Numbered from the stretch's first letter, positions 8,727 through 18,169 are shown. The stretch: 64,000 nt of DNA from Dactylosporangium sp. AC04546 (GCF_022095675.1 NZ_JAHYSG010000028.1:53780-117779), one strand, 5' to 3'. Program-made: numbers and translations. Notes: generated from the sequence alone by a model not told the origin.

Positions 8727-9320
8727 ATGAGCGTGAAGTTCGGCCTGCTGGCGTTGTTCGCCGACGGGCCCAAGTACGGCTACCAGCTGCGCACCGAGTT
8801 CGAGGAGCGCACCGGGGGCACGTGGGCGGTCAACGTCGGCCAGGTGTACACGACACTGGAGCGGCTGGAGCGGGACGGCCTGGTCGCCGCCGAGGGCACC
8901 AACGCCGACGGGCGTGCGATGTACGCGATCACCGAGGCCGGCCGGGCGGCGCTGGACGGGTGGTTCAGCACGCCGGTGACGGACTCCGACCGGCCGCGCA
9001 ACGAGCTGGCCGTCAAGCTGCTGATGGCGGCGACCACATCCGGGGTCGACGTCGCCGTCGTGGTGCAGCGCCAGCGCACGGAGTCGCTGCGGACGATGCG
9101 CGACTACACCACCCTGCGTCGCGACGCCGAGGCCGTCGACGACGTGGCCGGCGTGCTGCTGCTGGACAGCATGGTCTTCGCGCTGGAGGGTGAGGTGCGC
9201 TGGCTCGACCACGTGGAGGCGACGGTGCTGCGCCGGGGCGGCCGGCTCGCCGTTCCCGCGAAGCCGCGCCGGGCGATCCGGCCGGCGGCGGGGCGCGCGG
9301 TCGAGCGGAGCGAGCGGTGA
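8727..9320 (+). CDS. PadR-family transcriptional regulator
   Basis: 197 residues. The N-terminal winged helix is typical: KFGLLALFADGPKYGYQL, TGGTWAVNVGQVYTTLERL, ERDGLVAAEG and YAITEAGRAALDGWF. A C-terminal helical region (about residues 105-165) would form the dimer. PadR proteins commonly control adjacent exporters and respond to small lipophilic ligands. The stop overlaps the GTG of an ABC ATPase, forming a three-gene unit (regulator, ATPase, permease). Start at ATG 8727, preceded by AAGGG; a TTG at 8661 is in frame but belongs to the promoter. Confidence 0.9.
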   Translation: MSVKFGLLALFADGPKYGYQLRTEFEERTGGTWAVNVGQVYTTLERLERDGLVAAEGTNADGRAMYAITEAGRAALDGWFSTPVTDSDRPRNELAVKLLMAATTSGVDVAVVVQRQRTESLRTMRDYTTLRRDAEAVDDVAGVLLLDSMVFALEGEVRWLDHVEATVLRRGGRLAVPAKPRRAIRPAAGRAVERSER

Positions 9321-10036
9321 GCGCGCCGCCGGTGTTGTGCTTCACCGACGTGAGCCGGGTCTACCGGTCCGGCGAGACGATCGTGCGCGCGCTGGACGGC
9401 CTGACCCTGGAGGTCGCGGCCGGCGAGCTCGTCGCGGTGATGGGCCCGTCCGGCTCGGGCAAGTCCACGCTGCTCGCGATCGGCGGCGGCCTGGACACTG
9501 CGACCTCGGGCCAGGTACGGGTCGAGGGCACCGCGCTCGAGGCACTCTCGCCGACGGCGCTGGCCCGGCTGCGGCGCGACCGGATCGGCTACGTCTTCCA
9601 GGACTTCAACCTGGTCTCCGGGCTGACCGCCGCTGAGAACGTGGCCCTGCCCAGAGAGCTGGCCGGCGTCTCCGCCCGCTCGGCGCGGGCCGAGGCGGTC
9701 GCCGCGCTGCACGAGGTGGGTCTCGCCGGCGAGGCCGACCGGTTTCCCGACCAGCTCTCCGGCGGCCAGCAGCAGCGGGTGGCGGTTGCCCGGGCGCTCA
9801 TCGGACAGCGCCGGCTGCTGCTCGCCGACGAACCGACCGGGGCGCTCGACTCCGCCACCGGGCAGGCGGTCCTGGACCTGATCCGCGCCCGGGTGGACGC
9901 CGGTGCGGCGGGAGTGCTGGTCACGCATGAGGCGCGCTTCGCGAGCTGGGCCGACCGCATCGTGTTCCTGCGCGACGGGGTGATGGTCGACAGCACCGGC
10001 GGGCGGGACCGCGCGGAGGAGCTGCTGACCTCGTGA
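9317..10036 (+). CDS. ABC transporter ATP-binding protein (MacB/LolD type)
   Basis: 239 residues. Walker A GPSGSGKSTLL near residue 44, Q-loop YVFQDFNLVSGLTAAEN, signature LSGGQQQRVAVARAL, Walker B RLLLADEPTGALD and the H-loop VTHEARFA are all intact. This is the MacB/LolD/FtsE-like ATPase class, which powers FtsX-type permeases that do not move substrate through a classical pore. It couples to the permease that begins at its stop codon. GTG start overlaps the PadR stop. The exported substrate is unknown. Confidence 0.92.
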   Translation: MSAPPVLCFTDVSRVYRSGETIVRALDGLTLEVAAGELVAVMGPSGSGKSTLLAIGGGLDTATSGQVRVEGTALEALSPTALARLRRDRIGYVFQDFNLVSGLTAAENVALPRELAGVSARSARAEAVAALHEVGLAGEADRFPDQLSGGQQQRVAVARALIGQRRLLLADEPTGALDSATGQAVLDLIRARVDAGAAGVLVTHEARFASWADRIVFLRDGVMVDSTGGRDRAEELLTS

Positions 10037-12522
10037 GCATTCGCGAAGCGACACACTCCTGGCAGGTGGCGGTCCGGATCGCCCGCCGGTCGGCAAAGCG
10101 GAGCAAGGCCCGCACGCTGCTCATCGTGCTGATGCTGGCGCTGCCGGTGTACGCCGGCAGCGTGATCGCCCTGTCCTACGCGGCCACCTACACGTCGGCG
10201 GACGCCGAGGCGGGCTGGCGGATGGGCCGGGCCGACTACGAGATCACCGGGGAGGGCGCCGGCACGGTACTCGCAACGCTGCCCGACGGCAGCCGGACGG
10301 TCCCGGTCACCTACGGCCGGACGGCGGTACGCGCGGGCGACACCTACAGCCTGCGTGACTACGCGGCGGCCGACGTGGACGCGCCACTGACCCGGGGCAT
10401 GTTCGTCATCCGCGACGGCCGCGCGCCACGCGGCCCCGGCGAGGTGGCCGTTTCGGCCACCCTCGCCACGGCGCTCGGGATCCGCGTCGGCGACCGGCTC
10501 ACCGTTGGCCTGCCGCTCAAGGAGCGCACCGTCGTGGGCGTCATCGACGCCGCCCGCGAGCTGAGCATCCCGCTGGTGATCACCCCGGCCGACCAGCGGC
10601 TCTCCGGGGACATCCCGCACATGCTGGTGCAGCTTCCACCGGGCGGGGCGGGCTGGACACCACCGGATCCCTCCGAGCACATGTCCTGCCAACCCGCCGG
10701 CGGAGGTGGGCGGACGTGTGTCTCGTCGTTCAGCACCTTGTACCGGGGCGACGTGCGGCCCAGCGCGACCGAGCTGGCGACGCGGACCGCGGCCTTCGTC
10801 CTCGTGGTCGGGTTCGCCGGCACGCAGGTGGCCCTGCTCGCCGGTGCGGCGTTCGCGATCGGCGCCCGCCGGCAGCGGCGCGAGCTGGCCATGATGAGCG
10901 CGATCGGTGCCGGGCGTTCCCAGGTCGCCCGGATGGTCCTCGCCAACGGGCTGGTCCTCGGTGCGTTCGCCGGGATCTCCGGCGTCGCGCTCGGCGCGCT
11001 GACGTACTGGCTCAACCGCGACGTCGTCGAACGGATCGCCAACCATCCGCTCACCCCGGGCGCCGTGCCGGTACCGTGGCTGGCCGCGATCGCCCTGTTC
11101 GCCGTCGCCGTCGGCCTGCTCGCCGCCCTCGGACCGGCGCGCGCCGCGTCCCGGCCGCTCCTGCGGGCCGCGCTCGCCGGCCGGGAAGCCGCGCCGCGGG
11201 CGAGCAACCTGCGCTGGGTGATCGGCGGCATGCTGCTCGCCGCCGCCGGCGCCGCCATCGCGGTGCACGCGGCCGGCCCGACCGGCAGCATCGTCACGGT
11301 CACCGCCGGCACGATGATGATCCTGCTCGGCGTCACCGCGTTCGCGCCCGTCCTGGTGGCCGCCGCCGGTCGGCTCGCGAGGCGCTTCCCGCCTGCCGTC
11401 CGGCTGGCGGCGAGGCATGCCGCCCGGCATCGGCTGCGTACTGCCGCCTCGGCCGCCGCCGTCTGCACGGCGGTCGCCGGCAGCATGGCGCTGATGCTCT
11501 ACAACGCGGCGGAGAGCACCCAGAGCATGGCGCTGCAGCCCAACGCGCGCACCGGCCAGGTGCTGCTGCCCGCGCAGCTCGCCGCCCACCTGACACCCGA
11601 GCGGCTGCGCGAGGTCGAGCGGACGTTGCCCACCCGGGGCAGCGTGCCCCTCACCGTGCTCGCCGATCGCGCGCACATGGCGCCCGAGCCGACGCCGGCA
11701 TACGGCAAGACCGGCGTGCCGGCACTCCCGTCGCAGACCGTGGCCGTCGGCGGTGCGGCGCTGATCCGGGCGGTGACCGGCACGGAGGCGCCGCCCGCCG
11801 CCCTGGTGGCGCTGCACGACGGCGGCGCGGTCGTGTTCTACCCGTCCCTGACCACCGACGGGATGCTCACGATCGGTGCCGGCACGCGGCTGCCGGCCGT
11901 CCTGGTGCCCGCGCCGGACTACTACACCGACCTGCCCGGTGCCGTGGTGTCCGAGCAGACCGTGCACCGGCTCGGTCTGCAGAGCAGCCCGGGTGGTGTC
12001 GTCATCGACACCACCCGCGCCCCGACGCCGGCCGAGATCGCCGCCGCCAACTCCCGTGTGCTGGCCGCCCAGCTGGAGGCGGACCCGTCCGTCACCGACC
12101 CCGCGCTGGCCGCCCTCGGCGTGAAACCGGTCCTCGACGGTCGCGACTACAGCGCGATGTTCCTCGTGCTCGCGGTGGTCAGCGGCATCGTCACGCTGGC
12201 CGCCGGCGCGGTCGCGGTCGGGCTGGCCACCTCGGAGATGCGTGACGACCTGTCCACGCTGGCCGCGGTAGGCGCCGATCCGCGCATGCGGCGGCGGATC
12301 GCGGCCGCTCAGGCCGGCCTGCTCGTCGGCGTCGGCACGCTGCTCGGCATGGTCGGCGGCATCGCGCCCGCCGCCGGGATGGTGGCGTTCCGCCGGGACC
12401 TGGAGTGGCACGTGCCGTGGCTGCCGCTGACCATCACCGTGCTCGTCACGCCCGTGGTCGCTGTGGTGGCCACCGCCTTGCTGACCCGGCCCCGGCTGGT
12501 CCTCGTCCGCAGGACCGGCTGA
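10033..12522 (+). CDS. FtsX-like ABC transporter permease
   Basis: 829 residues. An N-terminal membrane helix (LLIVLMLALPVYAGSVIALS) is followed by a large extracytoplasmic domain (about 35-245). Three helices follow (FVLVVGFAGTQVALLAGAAF and on), then further core helices, a second large external domain (about 490-700) and a final FtsX core of three helices ending at residue 829. The duplicated FtsX arrangement (10 or so helices, two outer domains) is common for actinobacterial lipoprotein or antimicrobial-peptide exporters. Start GTG overlaps the ATPase stop. Expression is probably controlled by the PadR protein. Confidence 0.9.
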   Translation: MSIREATHSWQVAVRIARRSAKRSKARTLLIVLMLALPVYAGSVIALSYAATYTSADAEAGWRMGRADYEITGEGAGTVLATLPDGSRTVPVTYGRTAVRAGDTYSLRDYAAADVDAPLTRGMFVIRDGRAPRGPGEVAVSATLATALGIRVGDRLTVGLPLKERTVVGVIDAARELSIPLVITPADQRLSGDIPHMLVQLPPGGAGWTPPDPSEHMSCQPAGGGGRTCVSSFSTLYRGDVRPSATELATRTAAFVLVVGFAGTQVALLAGAAFAIGARRQRRELAMMSAIGAGRSQVARMVLANGLVLGAFAGISGVALGALTYWLNRDVVERIANHPLTPGAVPVPWLAAIALFAVAVGLLAALGPARAASRPLLRAALAGREAAPRASNLRWVIGGMLLAAAGAAIAVHAAGPTGSIVTVTAGTMMILLGVTAFAPVLVAAAGRLARRFPPAVRLAARHAARHRLRTAASAAAVCTAVAGSMALMLYNAAESTQSMALQPNARTGQVLLPAQLAAHLTPERLREVERTLPTRGSVPLTVLADRAHMAPEPTPAYGKTGVPALPSQTVAVGGAALIRAVTGTEAPPAALVALHDGGAVVFYPSLTTDGMLTIGAGTRLPAVLVPAPDYYTDLPGAVVSEQTVHRLGLQSSPGGVVIDTTRAPTPAEIAAANSRVLAAQLEADPSVTDPALAALGVKPVLDGRDYSAMFLVLAVVSGIVTLAAGAVAVGLATSEMRDDLSTLAAVGADPRMRRRIAAAQAGLLVGVGTLLGMVGGIAPAAGMVAFRRDLEWHVPWLPLTITVLVTPVVAVVATALLTRPRLVLVRRTG

Positions 12523-12690
12523 CCACGGGTGGGTGGTGAGGTGGCTGGCCGGCGTGCGGCGGACAGCGCTCAGGCCCCTGAATCACCCGTTTTACCGCCC
12601 GGCCGGATGTGTGCGCCGACGTGCATTCCGGTAGCCGGTGGGGTAGCGGGAACAGTAAGGACGACGCAGATGAGCTTCAGGAGGTGCGTC

Positions 12691-13167
12691 ATGTCCGAGG
12701 TATCTGATTACCGGACGATCTCGGAGCATCCGGACGTCGCCGAGATGCGCGAGCGGTACGAACGGATCGCCGCTGGTGGCCAGGCGATCGTCATTGACGG
12801 ACTCGTGCTGCTGGCCGGCGCGTGGCTGGCCATCTCGCCGTGGATCGTGCATTTCAACGCGGCCGCCCCGAGCGTGACGATCAACAACCTGATCCTGGGG
12901 GTCATCGTGACCGTGATGGCGCTCGGGCTGACCTGGTCGCCGGCGCGGATGTACCGGCTGAGCTGGGCGATGGCCGCGATCGGGGTCTGGGTCATCATCG
13001 CACCGTTCGTGACCCGGCAGTGGACCGCTGGCGTCATCTGGAACAACACGGTGACCGGCGCGGTGACGCTGCTGCTCGGCCTCGCCGCGGTGGGGATGCT
13101 GTTCTCGACGGCCCGGACGGCGAGCCGGACGGGGAACAGGCCGGCGGCTTCGGAGCGTCCGCGGTGA
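12691..13167 (+). CDS. SPW-repeat membrane protein
   Basis: 158 residues with four predicted membrane segments. The SPW signature is visible (WLAISPWIVHFN near residue 50) and a related half-repeat follows (GVWVIIAPFVTRQW), typical of SPW family proteins. Function of the family is unknown. The start is set by an excellent Shine-Dalgarno (AGGAGG, 6 bases before ATG 12691); an ATG at 12670 is in frame but lacks one. The short N-terminal cytoplasmic part is charged (HPDVAEMRERYERIA). Monocistronic, with a hairpin directly downstream. Confidence 0.75.
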   Translation: MSEVSDYRTISEHPDVAEMRERYERIAAGGQAIVIDGLVLLAGAWLAISPWIVHFNAAAPSVTINNLILGVIVTVMALGLTWSPARMYRLSWAMAAIGVWVIIAPFVTRQWTAGVIWNNTVTGAVTLLLGLAAVGMLFSTARTASRTGNRPAASERPR

Positions 13168-13188
13168 GCATGGTCGACGTCCGTGGCG

Positions 13189-13206
13189 CCTGCCCCCGCG
13201 GGCAGG
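13189..13206 (+). terminator. Hairpin after SPW gene
   Basis: CCTGCCC and GGGCAGG form a perfect 7-bp stem with a 4-base loop, 22 bases after the SPW stop. No T-run follows, as is usual for high-GC actinomycete terminators. Confidence 0.55.
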
Positions 13207-13297
13207 TGGCACCGGTGCGCGGTACCGCGCCGGCAATCACCCAGCAGTGGCGAAGGCCGGGTCCGTGCCGCGAGTAGCGTCGGCGATGGTGACAGTC

Positions 13298-13327
13298 GGT
13301 GGCGCCCGTTGCGGTTCGGGCGCCACC
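13298..13327 (+). promoter_or_regulatory. Perfect 10-bp inverted repeat in leader of DMT permease gene
   Basis: GGTGGCGCCC and GGGCGCCACC are exact complements with a 10-base loop and end only 8 bases before ATG 13336. A hairpin here would bury the ribosome site. It may be an attenuator or translational control element, a protein-binding dyad, or a second terminator for upstream transcription. Confidence 0.45.
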
Positions 13328-13335
13328 TGCGAGCG

Positions 13336-14238
13336 ATGATCTACCTCTTGGCGGTGGGCGCCGCGGCGCTGAGCGGCATCGGCAATGCCATCCAGCAGCG
13401 CGCGGCGGTACGTGCACCGGCCGGATCCACACTGCACTGGCGACTGCTGGGGTACCTGCTCCGGCAGCGGCTGTGGCTGTGCGGTCTCGCGATCGCCGTG
13501 GCCGGCAACATCATGACCGGGGCGTCACTGGGGCTCAGCACCGTCACGCTGGTGGAGCCGCTGACGGTCACGTCGCTGCTGTTCGCGCTGCCGGTCGCGG
13601 CGATCTGGAGCCGCTACCGGCTCGGCGCCCGCGAGTGGATCGGCGCGTTCGCCGTCGTCCTCGGCCTGGCCGCCTTTCTGGTGGCCGGCCAGCCGACGCC
13701 GGGCCAGCGGGCGGCTGCCCCGCTGTGGCAGTGGGGGCTTGCCGCCGGGGCGATCGGACTGATCACCTGGGGGCTCGTCCATGTGGCCCGGCGGATGCGG
13801 CCGCAGCACGAGGCGTCGGTGCTCGGCCTCGGCGCCGGCATGCTGTTCGGACTTCAGGCGGCGTTGACCAGCACCGCCGCGCACCGGCTGTTCGATGCCG
13901 GGCTGCTGGCGGTGCTGGCCTCCTGGACGCCGTACGCGGTCGTGGCGGTAGCCGCGGTCGCCATACTGCTGGCACAGAGCGCGTACAAGCTGGCGCCGCT
14001 GTCGATCTCCTATCCTGCGGTGACCGCCGCAGAGCCGCTGGCCGGGATCGCCATCGGTGTCGGCGTGCTCGGCGGCGCGGTGCGGATCGGGCCGCTGGCG
14101 ATCGCCGCACAGGTCGTCGCGCTGGCGGTGATGATCGCCGGCATCTACGCGGTGGCGGCCTCGCGGCTGGTCGAGGCGCACCACCACCACCGGTTCCACG
14201 CTCCCCATCTGCATGTCGGGTCCGGCCGTCATCGCTGA
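13336..14238 (+). CDS. DMT-superfamily (EamA-like) permease
   Basis: 300 residues with about ten hydrophobic segments, the usual DMT count. Stretches such as LSTVTLVEPLTVTSLLFALP and SISYPAVTAAEPLAG are typical of the EamA half-repeats. A His-rich tail (EAHHHHRFHAPHLH) follows the last helix; it could bind metal. Transport substrate unknown. It is paralogous to the convergent gene at 14278-15147, 39 bases away. ATG 13336 is chosen because it starts the first membrane helix; a longer in-frame extension upstream would cross the hairpin and lacks hydrophobic character. Confidence 0.75.
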   Translation: MIYLLAVGAAALSGIGNAIQQRAAVRAPAGSTLHWRLLGYLLRQRLWLCGLAIAVAGNIMTGASLGLSTVTLVEPLTVTSLLFALPVAAIWSRYRLGAREWIGAFAVVLGLAAFLVAGQPTPGQRAAAPLWQWGLAAGAIGLITWGLVHVARRMRPQHEASVLGLGAGMLFGLQAALTSTAAHRLFDAGLLAVLASWTPYAVVAVAAVAILLAQSAYKLAPLSISYPAVTAAEPLAGIAIGVGVLGGAVRIGPLAIAAQVVALAVMIAGIYAVAASRLVEAHHHHRFHAPHLHVGSGRHR

Positions 14239-14277
14239 GCCGGGTAGCTCCGGAGCGGGCCCGCGTCCGTGTCCGGA

Positions 14278-15147
14278 TTATCCGGCCTCCGCCTGTTGCT
14301 GGCGGATGTCCGACCGGATGGTGCTGGCCAGCCAGATGGCACCGATCATGGAGAGCGCGGCGACCACCTGGACCGCGACCCGCGGCCCGTCGGTGGCGAT
14401 CTGCTCGTGGAACGCCGTGACCCCGATCACGACACCGACGGCGGGGTCGACGATGGTGATCGCCATGAGCGGCACGGCGATCCGTGAGCTCTGGAAGGCG
14501 TTCTGGTTGAGGCTCACCGCGGCGAGCCCGACGACGATGAGCGCATAGGTCTGCCCGCGGGCGAAGATCGCGAGCGGCTCCGTGGAGAGCTGTTCGGTCA
14601 ACGCCTTGAGCAACGAGGCGGCGATGCCGTAGAGCAGGCCGCTGGCGACGCCCAGCAGCACGGCCCGGACCGCGTTGCGGGCACACCAAGCGGCGGCCAG
14701 GCACGCCGCGAGCACCGGGCCGGCCCACAGCGCGACGCCCAGCCAGTCCTTCACCGACGGCTCAGTGACGCCGGGGCGGGGATCGGCGGCGATGAGGAAC
14801 GCGGCCAGGCTGGCTCCGCCGAGTGCCACCACGGCGTAGTCCCGCGCGTGGACGCGTCGCCGGTTGAGGGCGGCTGACAGCGGTATGGCCAGGAACAGGC
14901 CGGTGACCAGCAGCGGCTCGACGAGGATGAGTGGCCCGAAGGTGAGTGCCACGGCCTGCAGCGCGGTGCCGATGCCCTCGGGCACCCAGGCCAGCAGCCA
15001 CCTGGGCCGCTGCGCCAGGCGGAACAGCAGCCGGGGGTCGAGCGGTGGCGCCCGCTCCACCTTTTTGGCCTCACTCTGCTCAAGCGCGGCACCGACGGCG
15101 AAGGCCGCCGCCGAACCCAGCGCCGCGACAACCGCGACAACCGTCAT
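14278..15147 (-). CDS. DMT-superfamily permease, paralogue of the convergent gene
   Basis: 289 residues, about ten membrane helices. Its segment LILVEPLLVTGLFLAIPLSA matches the LVEPLTVTSLLFALP stretch of the neighbouring permease, showing common origin. It starts 24 bases after the stop of an upstream MGDG-synthase-like glycosyltransferase on the same strand, so the two are probably co-transcribed. A role in moving a lipid, sugar or precursor used by the glycosyltransferase is possible but inferred only from this neighbourhood. Confidence 0.75.
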   Translation of the reverse strand: MTVVAVVAALGSAAAFAVGAALEQSEAKKVERAPPLDPRLLFRLAQRPRWLLAWVPEGIGTALQAVALTFGPLILVEPLLVTGLFLAIPLSAALNRRRVHARDYAVVALGGASLAAFLIAADPRPGVTEPSVKDWLGVALWAGPVLAACLAAAWCARNAVRAVLLGVASGLLYGIAASLLKALTEQLSTEPLAIFARGQTYALIVVGLAAVSLNQNAFQSSRIAVPLMAITIVDPAVGVVIGVTAFHEQIATDGPRVAVQVVAALSMIGAIWLASTIRSDIRQQQAEAG

Positions 15148-15171
15148 GATGCCCGCCCGCAGGCGTCGCCG

Positions 15172-16314
15172 TCAGCGGAGGCCGGCACGCGTCGGCCGTT
15201 CGGCGGCAGCGATGTCGGCGATGCCGGTCGCCGGGTCCGCGGCGAACAGTGCCGCCACGGCCTCGCGAGCCCGCCGGCCCCCCTCGCCGACGACGACCTC
15301 GGTGAGCGCCCGCCTGAGCTCGTCCGGGCCACGTACCAGGGTGGTCACCCCGGCCTCGGCCATGGTGGCCGCGCTCGCCTTGCCGTGGCCGGGAAGTGGC
15401 CGGTACGTGAGCACGGGCAGCCCGCAGGCCATGGCTTCGAGGGCGGTGAGCCCGCCGCCGTTCTCCACGAGCACGTCGGCGGCGCGCAGCAGCTCCGGCA
15501 TGTCGTCCACCCAGCCGAGGACGTGCCCGATGCCGGCCCGCGTCATCCGGCGCCGCAGCGCCGTGTTGCGCCCGCAGACCGTGACCGGGATCGCCGCACC
15601 CGTGGCCGCGATCTCGGCGGCCGTCACGGCGACCTCGCCGACCCCCCAGGCACCGGCGACCAGCAGCGCGAGCCGGCCGTCCGGCGGCAGGCCGAACCGT
15701 TGCCGTGCCCGTTGCTGCTCCGCCGCCGAAGCCGGGCGGCACCGGGGGGACACCAGCCGGCCGGCCACCCGCACGTCGCTCGCTCCGTAGGCGAGCGCCT
15801 GGACGAGACTGGTCTCGTGTGCGGCGAAGTGGACGTCGACGCCGGGGGAGAGCCAGATCGGATGGACGGCGAAGTCGGTCAGATAGGTGATCACCGGCAC
15901 GGCGAGGCGTCCGTCGCGGCGCAGCGGGCCGAGCAGCTGGCTGGCGATCGGGTAGGTCGACACGACCGCGCCGGCGTCGGCGGGCAGCGCCCGCAGCATC
16001 CGGGAACGCACAGGGCGCAGCAGGGCGCGGGTGATCGGTCCGGCACCCCGGAACCGGCAGGCGATCGCGAACAGGCCGTCGTAGATCCACGGCAGCCGCA
16101 GCAGCAGGCCGTGGTACGTCCCACGCAGCAACCGCCCGAGCCGCCAGGGAAAGACATCGGTGACATCCAGGCAGTCGACCTCAAAGCCGCGGTCGCGCAG
16201 CCGCGCCGCAAGCTCGCGGGTCGTGCCGTCATGCCCGGCGCCGACGCTGGCCGAGATCACCACGACACGGCGGTGCATGTCGGCGCGGACGGGACCAGAC
16301 TCGGTGGTGGACAC
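15172..16314 (-). CDS. MGDG-synthase-like GT-B glycosyltransferase
   Basis: 380 residues. The N-terminal SASVGAGHDGTTRELAARL is the GAGH motif of the MGDG synthase/processive diacylglycerol glycosyltransferase family, and the C-terminal half has the nucleotide-sugar site (VENGGGLTALEAMACGLPVL). Such enzymes transfer Gal or Glc from UDP to diacylglycerol or related lipid acceptors on the inner leaflet. No signal peptide; peripheral membrane association is expected. Start assigned to GTG 16314; ATG at 16278, directly before the core strand, is an equally valid choice. Lies just upstream of the DMT permease gene. Confidence 0.75.
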   Translation of the reverse strand: MSTTESGPVRADMHRRVVVISASVGAGHDGTTRELAARLRDRGFEVDCLDVTDVFPWRLGRLLRGTYHGLLLRLPWIYDGLFAIACRFRGAGPITRALLRPVRSRMLRALPADAGAVVSTYPIASQLLGPLRRDGRLAVPVITYLTDFAVHPIWLSPGVDVHFAAHETSLVQALAYGASDVRVAGRLVSPRCRPASAAEQQRARQRFGLPPDGRLALLVAGAWGVGEVAVTAAEIAATGAAIPVTVCGRNTALRRRMTRAGIGHVLGWVDDMPELLRAADVLVENGGGLTALEAMACGLPVLTYRPLPGHGKASAATMAEAGVTTLVRGPDELRRALTEVVVGEGGRRAREAVAALFAADPATGIADIAAAERPTRAGLR

Positions 16315-16364
16315 GCCAGGCGACCTACCGCGAACCGTGCGGTTCTAACCCGCCGGGCGCCGCC

Positions 16365-16397
16365 GGAAGCCGGAAGGCAGCAGGCGGAAGCCGGAAG
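16365..16397 (+). repeat. Short direct repeat before SDR gene
   Basis: GGAAGCCGGAAG occurs twice (16365-16376 and 16386-16397) with a 21-base period, just before the Shine-Dalgarno of the SDR gene. It could be a protein-binding pair or a slippage product. Confidence 0.4.
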
Positions 16398-16409
16398 AAG
16401 GGAGATCCG

Positions 16410-17162
16410 ATGCGGATCGCGGGCCGGGTCGCGCTCGTCACCGGCGCCTCCTCGGGCATCGGCTGGGCGGCGGCGCTGCGGCTGGCCGGCGCGGGCGCGC
16501 GGCTCGTCCTGCACGGCCGGGACCGGCGACGGTTGTCAGCGCTGGCCGGACGCACCGGTGGGTTTCCGGTGCCGGGCGACCTCGCCGAGCCGGCGGAGGC
16601 GAGCCGGCTGGCGGCGGAGGCGGAGCGGCTGACCGGCGGCGTGGACATCCTCGTCAACAACGCCGGTGTGGGCTGGGCCGGACCGTTCGGCGGGATGGCG
16701 CCGTCCGACATCGAGCGCCTGGTCACGGTCAACCTGGTCGCGCCGATGCGGCTCACCCGGGCGTTGCTGCCGGCGATGTGCGCGCGCCGGGACGGGTGCG
16801 TGATGTTCGTGACGTCGATCGCCGGCCGGACGGGCGTGGCCGGCGAGGCGGTCTACGCGGCGACCAAGGCCGGCCTCGACAGCTTCGCCGAGAGCCTGCG
16901 GCTGGAGGCGCGTGGCTCGGGCGTCGGGATCGGCGTGCTCGTGCCAGGGGTCGTCCAGACCGAGTTCTTCCAGCGCCGCGGGCGGCCGTACGAGCGCCGC
17001 AGCCCCCGGCCGCTGCCGGTGGACCGGGTCGCGGACCTGCTCGTCGACACGATCGCGACCGGCAGCGCCGAACGCTACACACCCGGCTGGTTGCGGCTGC
17101 CGGTCGCGGTCCGCGGGGCGGCGCCCGGACTGTACCGGTGGCTGGCCGGCCGGTTCGGCTGA
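16410..17162 (+). CDS. Short-chain dehydrogenase/reductase
   Basis: 250 residues, classical SDR. Cofactor loop TGASSGIG near residue 12, LVNNAGVGWAG near 80, catalytic Ser in MFVTSIAGR and the YAATK pair (Tyr/Lys) near 150. An Arg after the second strand (LHGRDRRRLSAL) suggests NADP(H). The C-terminus is basic and hydrophobic (RWLAGRFG) and may contact the membrane. A GGGAG box precedes ATG 16410. It ends 2 bases before the hpnH stop on the other strand; a role in hopanoid or lipid side-chain reduction is possible but only positional. Confidence 0.85.
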   Translation: MRIAGRVALVTGASSGIGWAAALRLAGAGARLVLHGRDRRRLSALAGRTGGFPVPGDLAEPAEASRLAAEAERLTGGVDILVNNAGVGWAGPFGGMAPSDIERLVTVNLVAPMRLTRALLPAMCARRDGCVMFVTSIAGRTGVAGEAVYAATKAGLDSFAESLRLEARGSGVGIGVLVPGVVQTEFFQRRGRPYERRSPRPLPVDRVADLLVDTIATGSAERYTPGWLRLPVAVRGAAPGLYRWLAGRFG

Positions 17163-17164
17163 CG

Positions 17165-18169
17165 CTACCCGCTCCGCAGCGCCCGCAGCGACTCCCTGAG
17201 TGACGACATCGTCGCCATCACGGCCGTCGGTTCGTAGCCGCAGTGGGCCATGCAGTTGGCGCAGCGCGGGTCGCGGCCCCGGCCGTAGCGCTGCCAGTCG
17301 GTGGTCTCCACCAGCTCCCGGTACGTGCTGACGTATCCGTCGGCCATCAGGTAGCAGGGTCGCTGCCAGCCGAACAGCGAGTACGACGGCACCGCCCAGG
17401 CGGTGCACGGGAAGTCGATCCGGCCCTCGAGGAAGTCGAGGAACAGCGGGGAGTGACTGAGCCGCCAGCGTCGCCGCCGGCCGTCGGCGAAGGCCTTGCG
17501 GAACAGCTCGCGCGTCTGCTCGACACCGAGGAAGTGCTCCTGGTCCGGGGCCTTCTCGTAGGCGTACGCCGGGGAGATCATCATCTCGTCGACCCGCAGC
17601 TCGTCGTTGAGGTGGTCGAGCACGTCGATGACGGTCTGCGGCGTGTCGGTGTTGAAGAACGTCGTGTTGGTCGTGACGCGGAACCCGCGCCGCTGCGCCT
17701 CCCGCACGGCGGCCACGGCCTCGTCGAACACGCCGTCCTTGCACACCGACGCGTCGTGACGATCCCGAAGGCCGTCGATGTGGACGGTGAACGCGAAGTA
17801 CCGCGACGGCCGGAACTTGTCGATCTTCTTCGGCAGCAGGACGGCGTTGGTGCACAGGAACACGTACTTCCTGCGCTTGACGAGCTCAGCCGCGATGGTG
17901 TCGATCTGCGGGTGCATGAGCGGCTCGCCGCCGGCGATGGAGACCATCGGCGCGCCGCACTCGTCGATCGCGGCGAGTGCCTGCTCGACGGGCATGCGGC
18001 GCTTGAGGACGTCCGCCGGGTGATCGATCTTGCCGCAGCCGGCGCACTTGAGGTTGCAGGCGAACAGCGGCTCCAGCTCGACCAGCAGGGGAAACTTCTC
18101 GCGGCGCCGTAGCTTCTGCTCGACCAGGTACCGGCCGATCCGCAGCCGCTGCCGCAGTGGAATGCTCAT
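17165..18169 (-). CDS. hpnH: Adenosyl-hopene transferase (radical SAM)
   Basis: 334 residues. The radical-SAM cluster CX3CX2C is visible in [16 protein letters not shown] near residue 36, with GGEPLMHPQ after it. Long stretches such as [19 protein letters not shown] and a Cys-rich C-terminus ([14 protein letters not shown]) match HpnH. It joins the 5'-deoxyadenosyl group to diploptene, giving adenosylhopane, the first extended hopanoid. Last gene of the hopanoid operon. The ATG 18169 overlaps the stop of hpnG-ispH (ATGA); the open frame extends upstream but has no better start. Confidence 0.93.
   Translation of the reverse strand: MSIPLRQRLRIGRYLVEQKLRRREKFPLLVELEPLFACNLKCAGCGKIDHPADVLKRRMPVEQALAAIDECGAPMVSIAGGEPLMHPQIDTIAAELVKRRKYVFLCTNAVLLPKKIDKFRPSRYFAFTVHIDGLRDRHDASVCKDGVFDEAVAAVREAQRRGFRVTTNTTFFNTDTPQTVIDVLDHLNDELRVDEMMISPAYAYEKAPDQEHFLGVEQTRELFRKAFADGRRRRWRLSHSPLFLDFLEGRIDFPCTAWAVPSYSLFGWQRPCYLMADGYVSTYRELVETTDWQRYGRGRDPRCANCMAHCGYEPTAVMATMSSLRESLRALRSG

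Noticed and set aside
9589..12411. 940-codon open frame, minus strand
   Set aside because: Antisense to the ABC genes, low-complexity composition, no domain seen; shadow frame.
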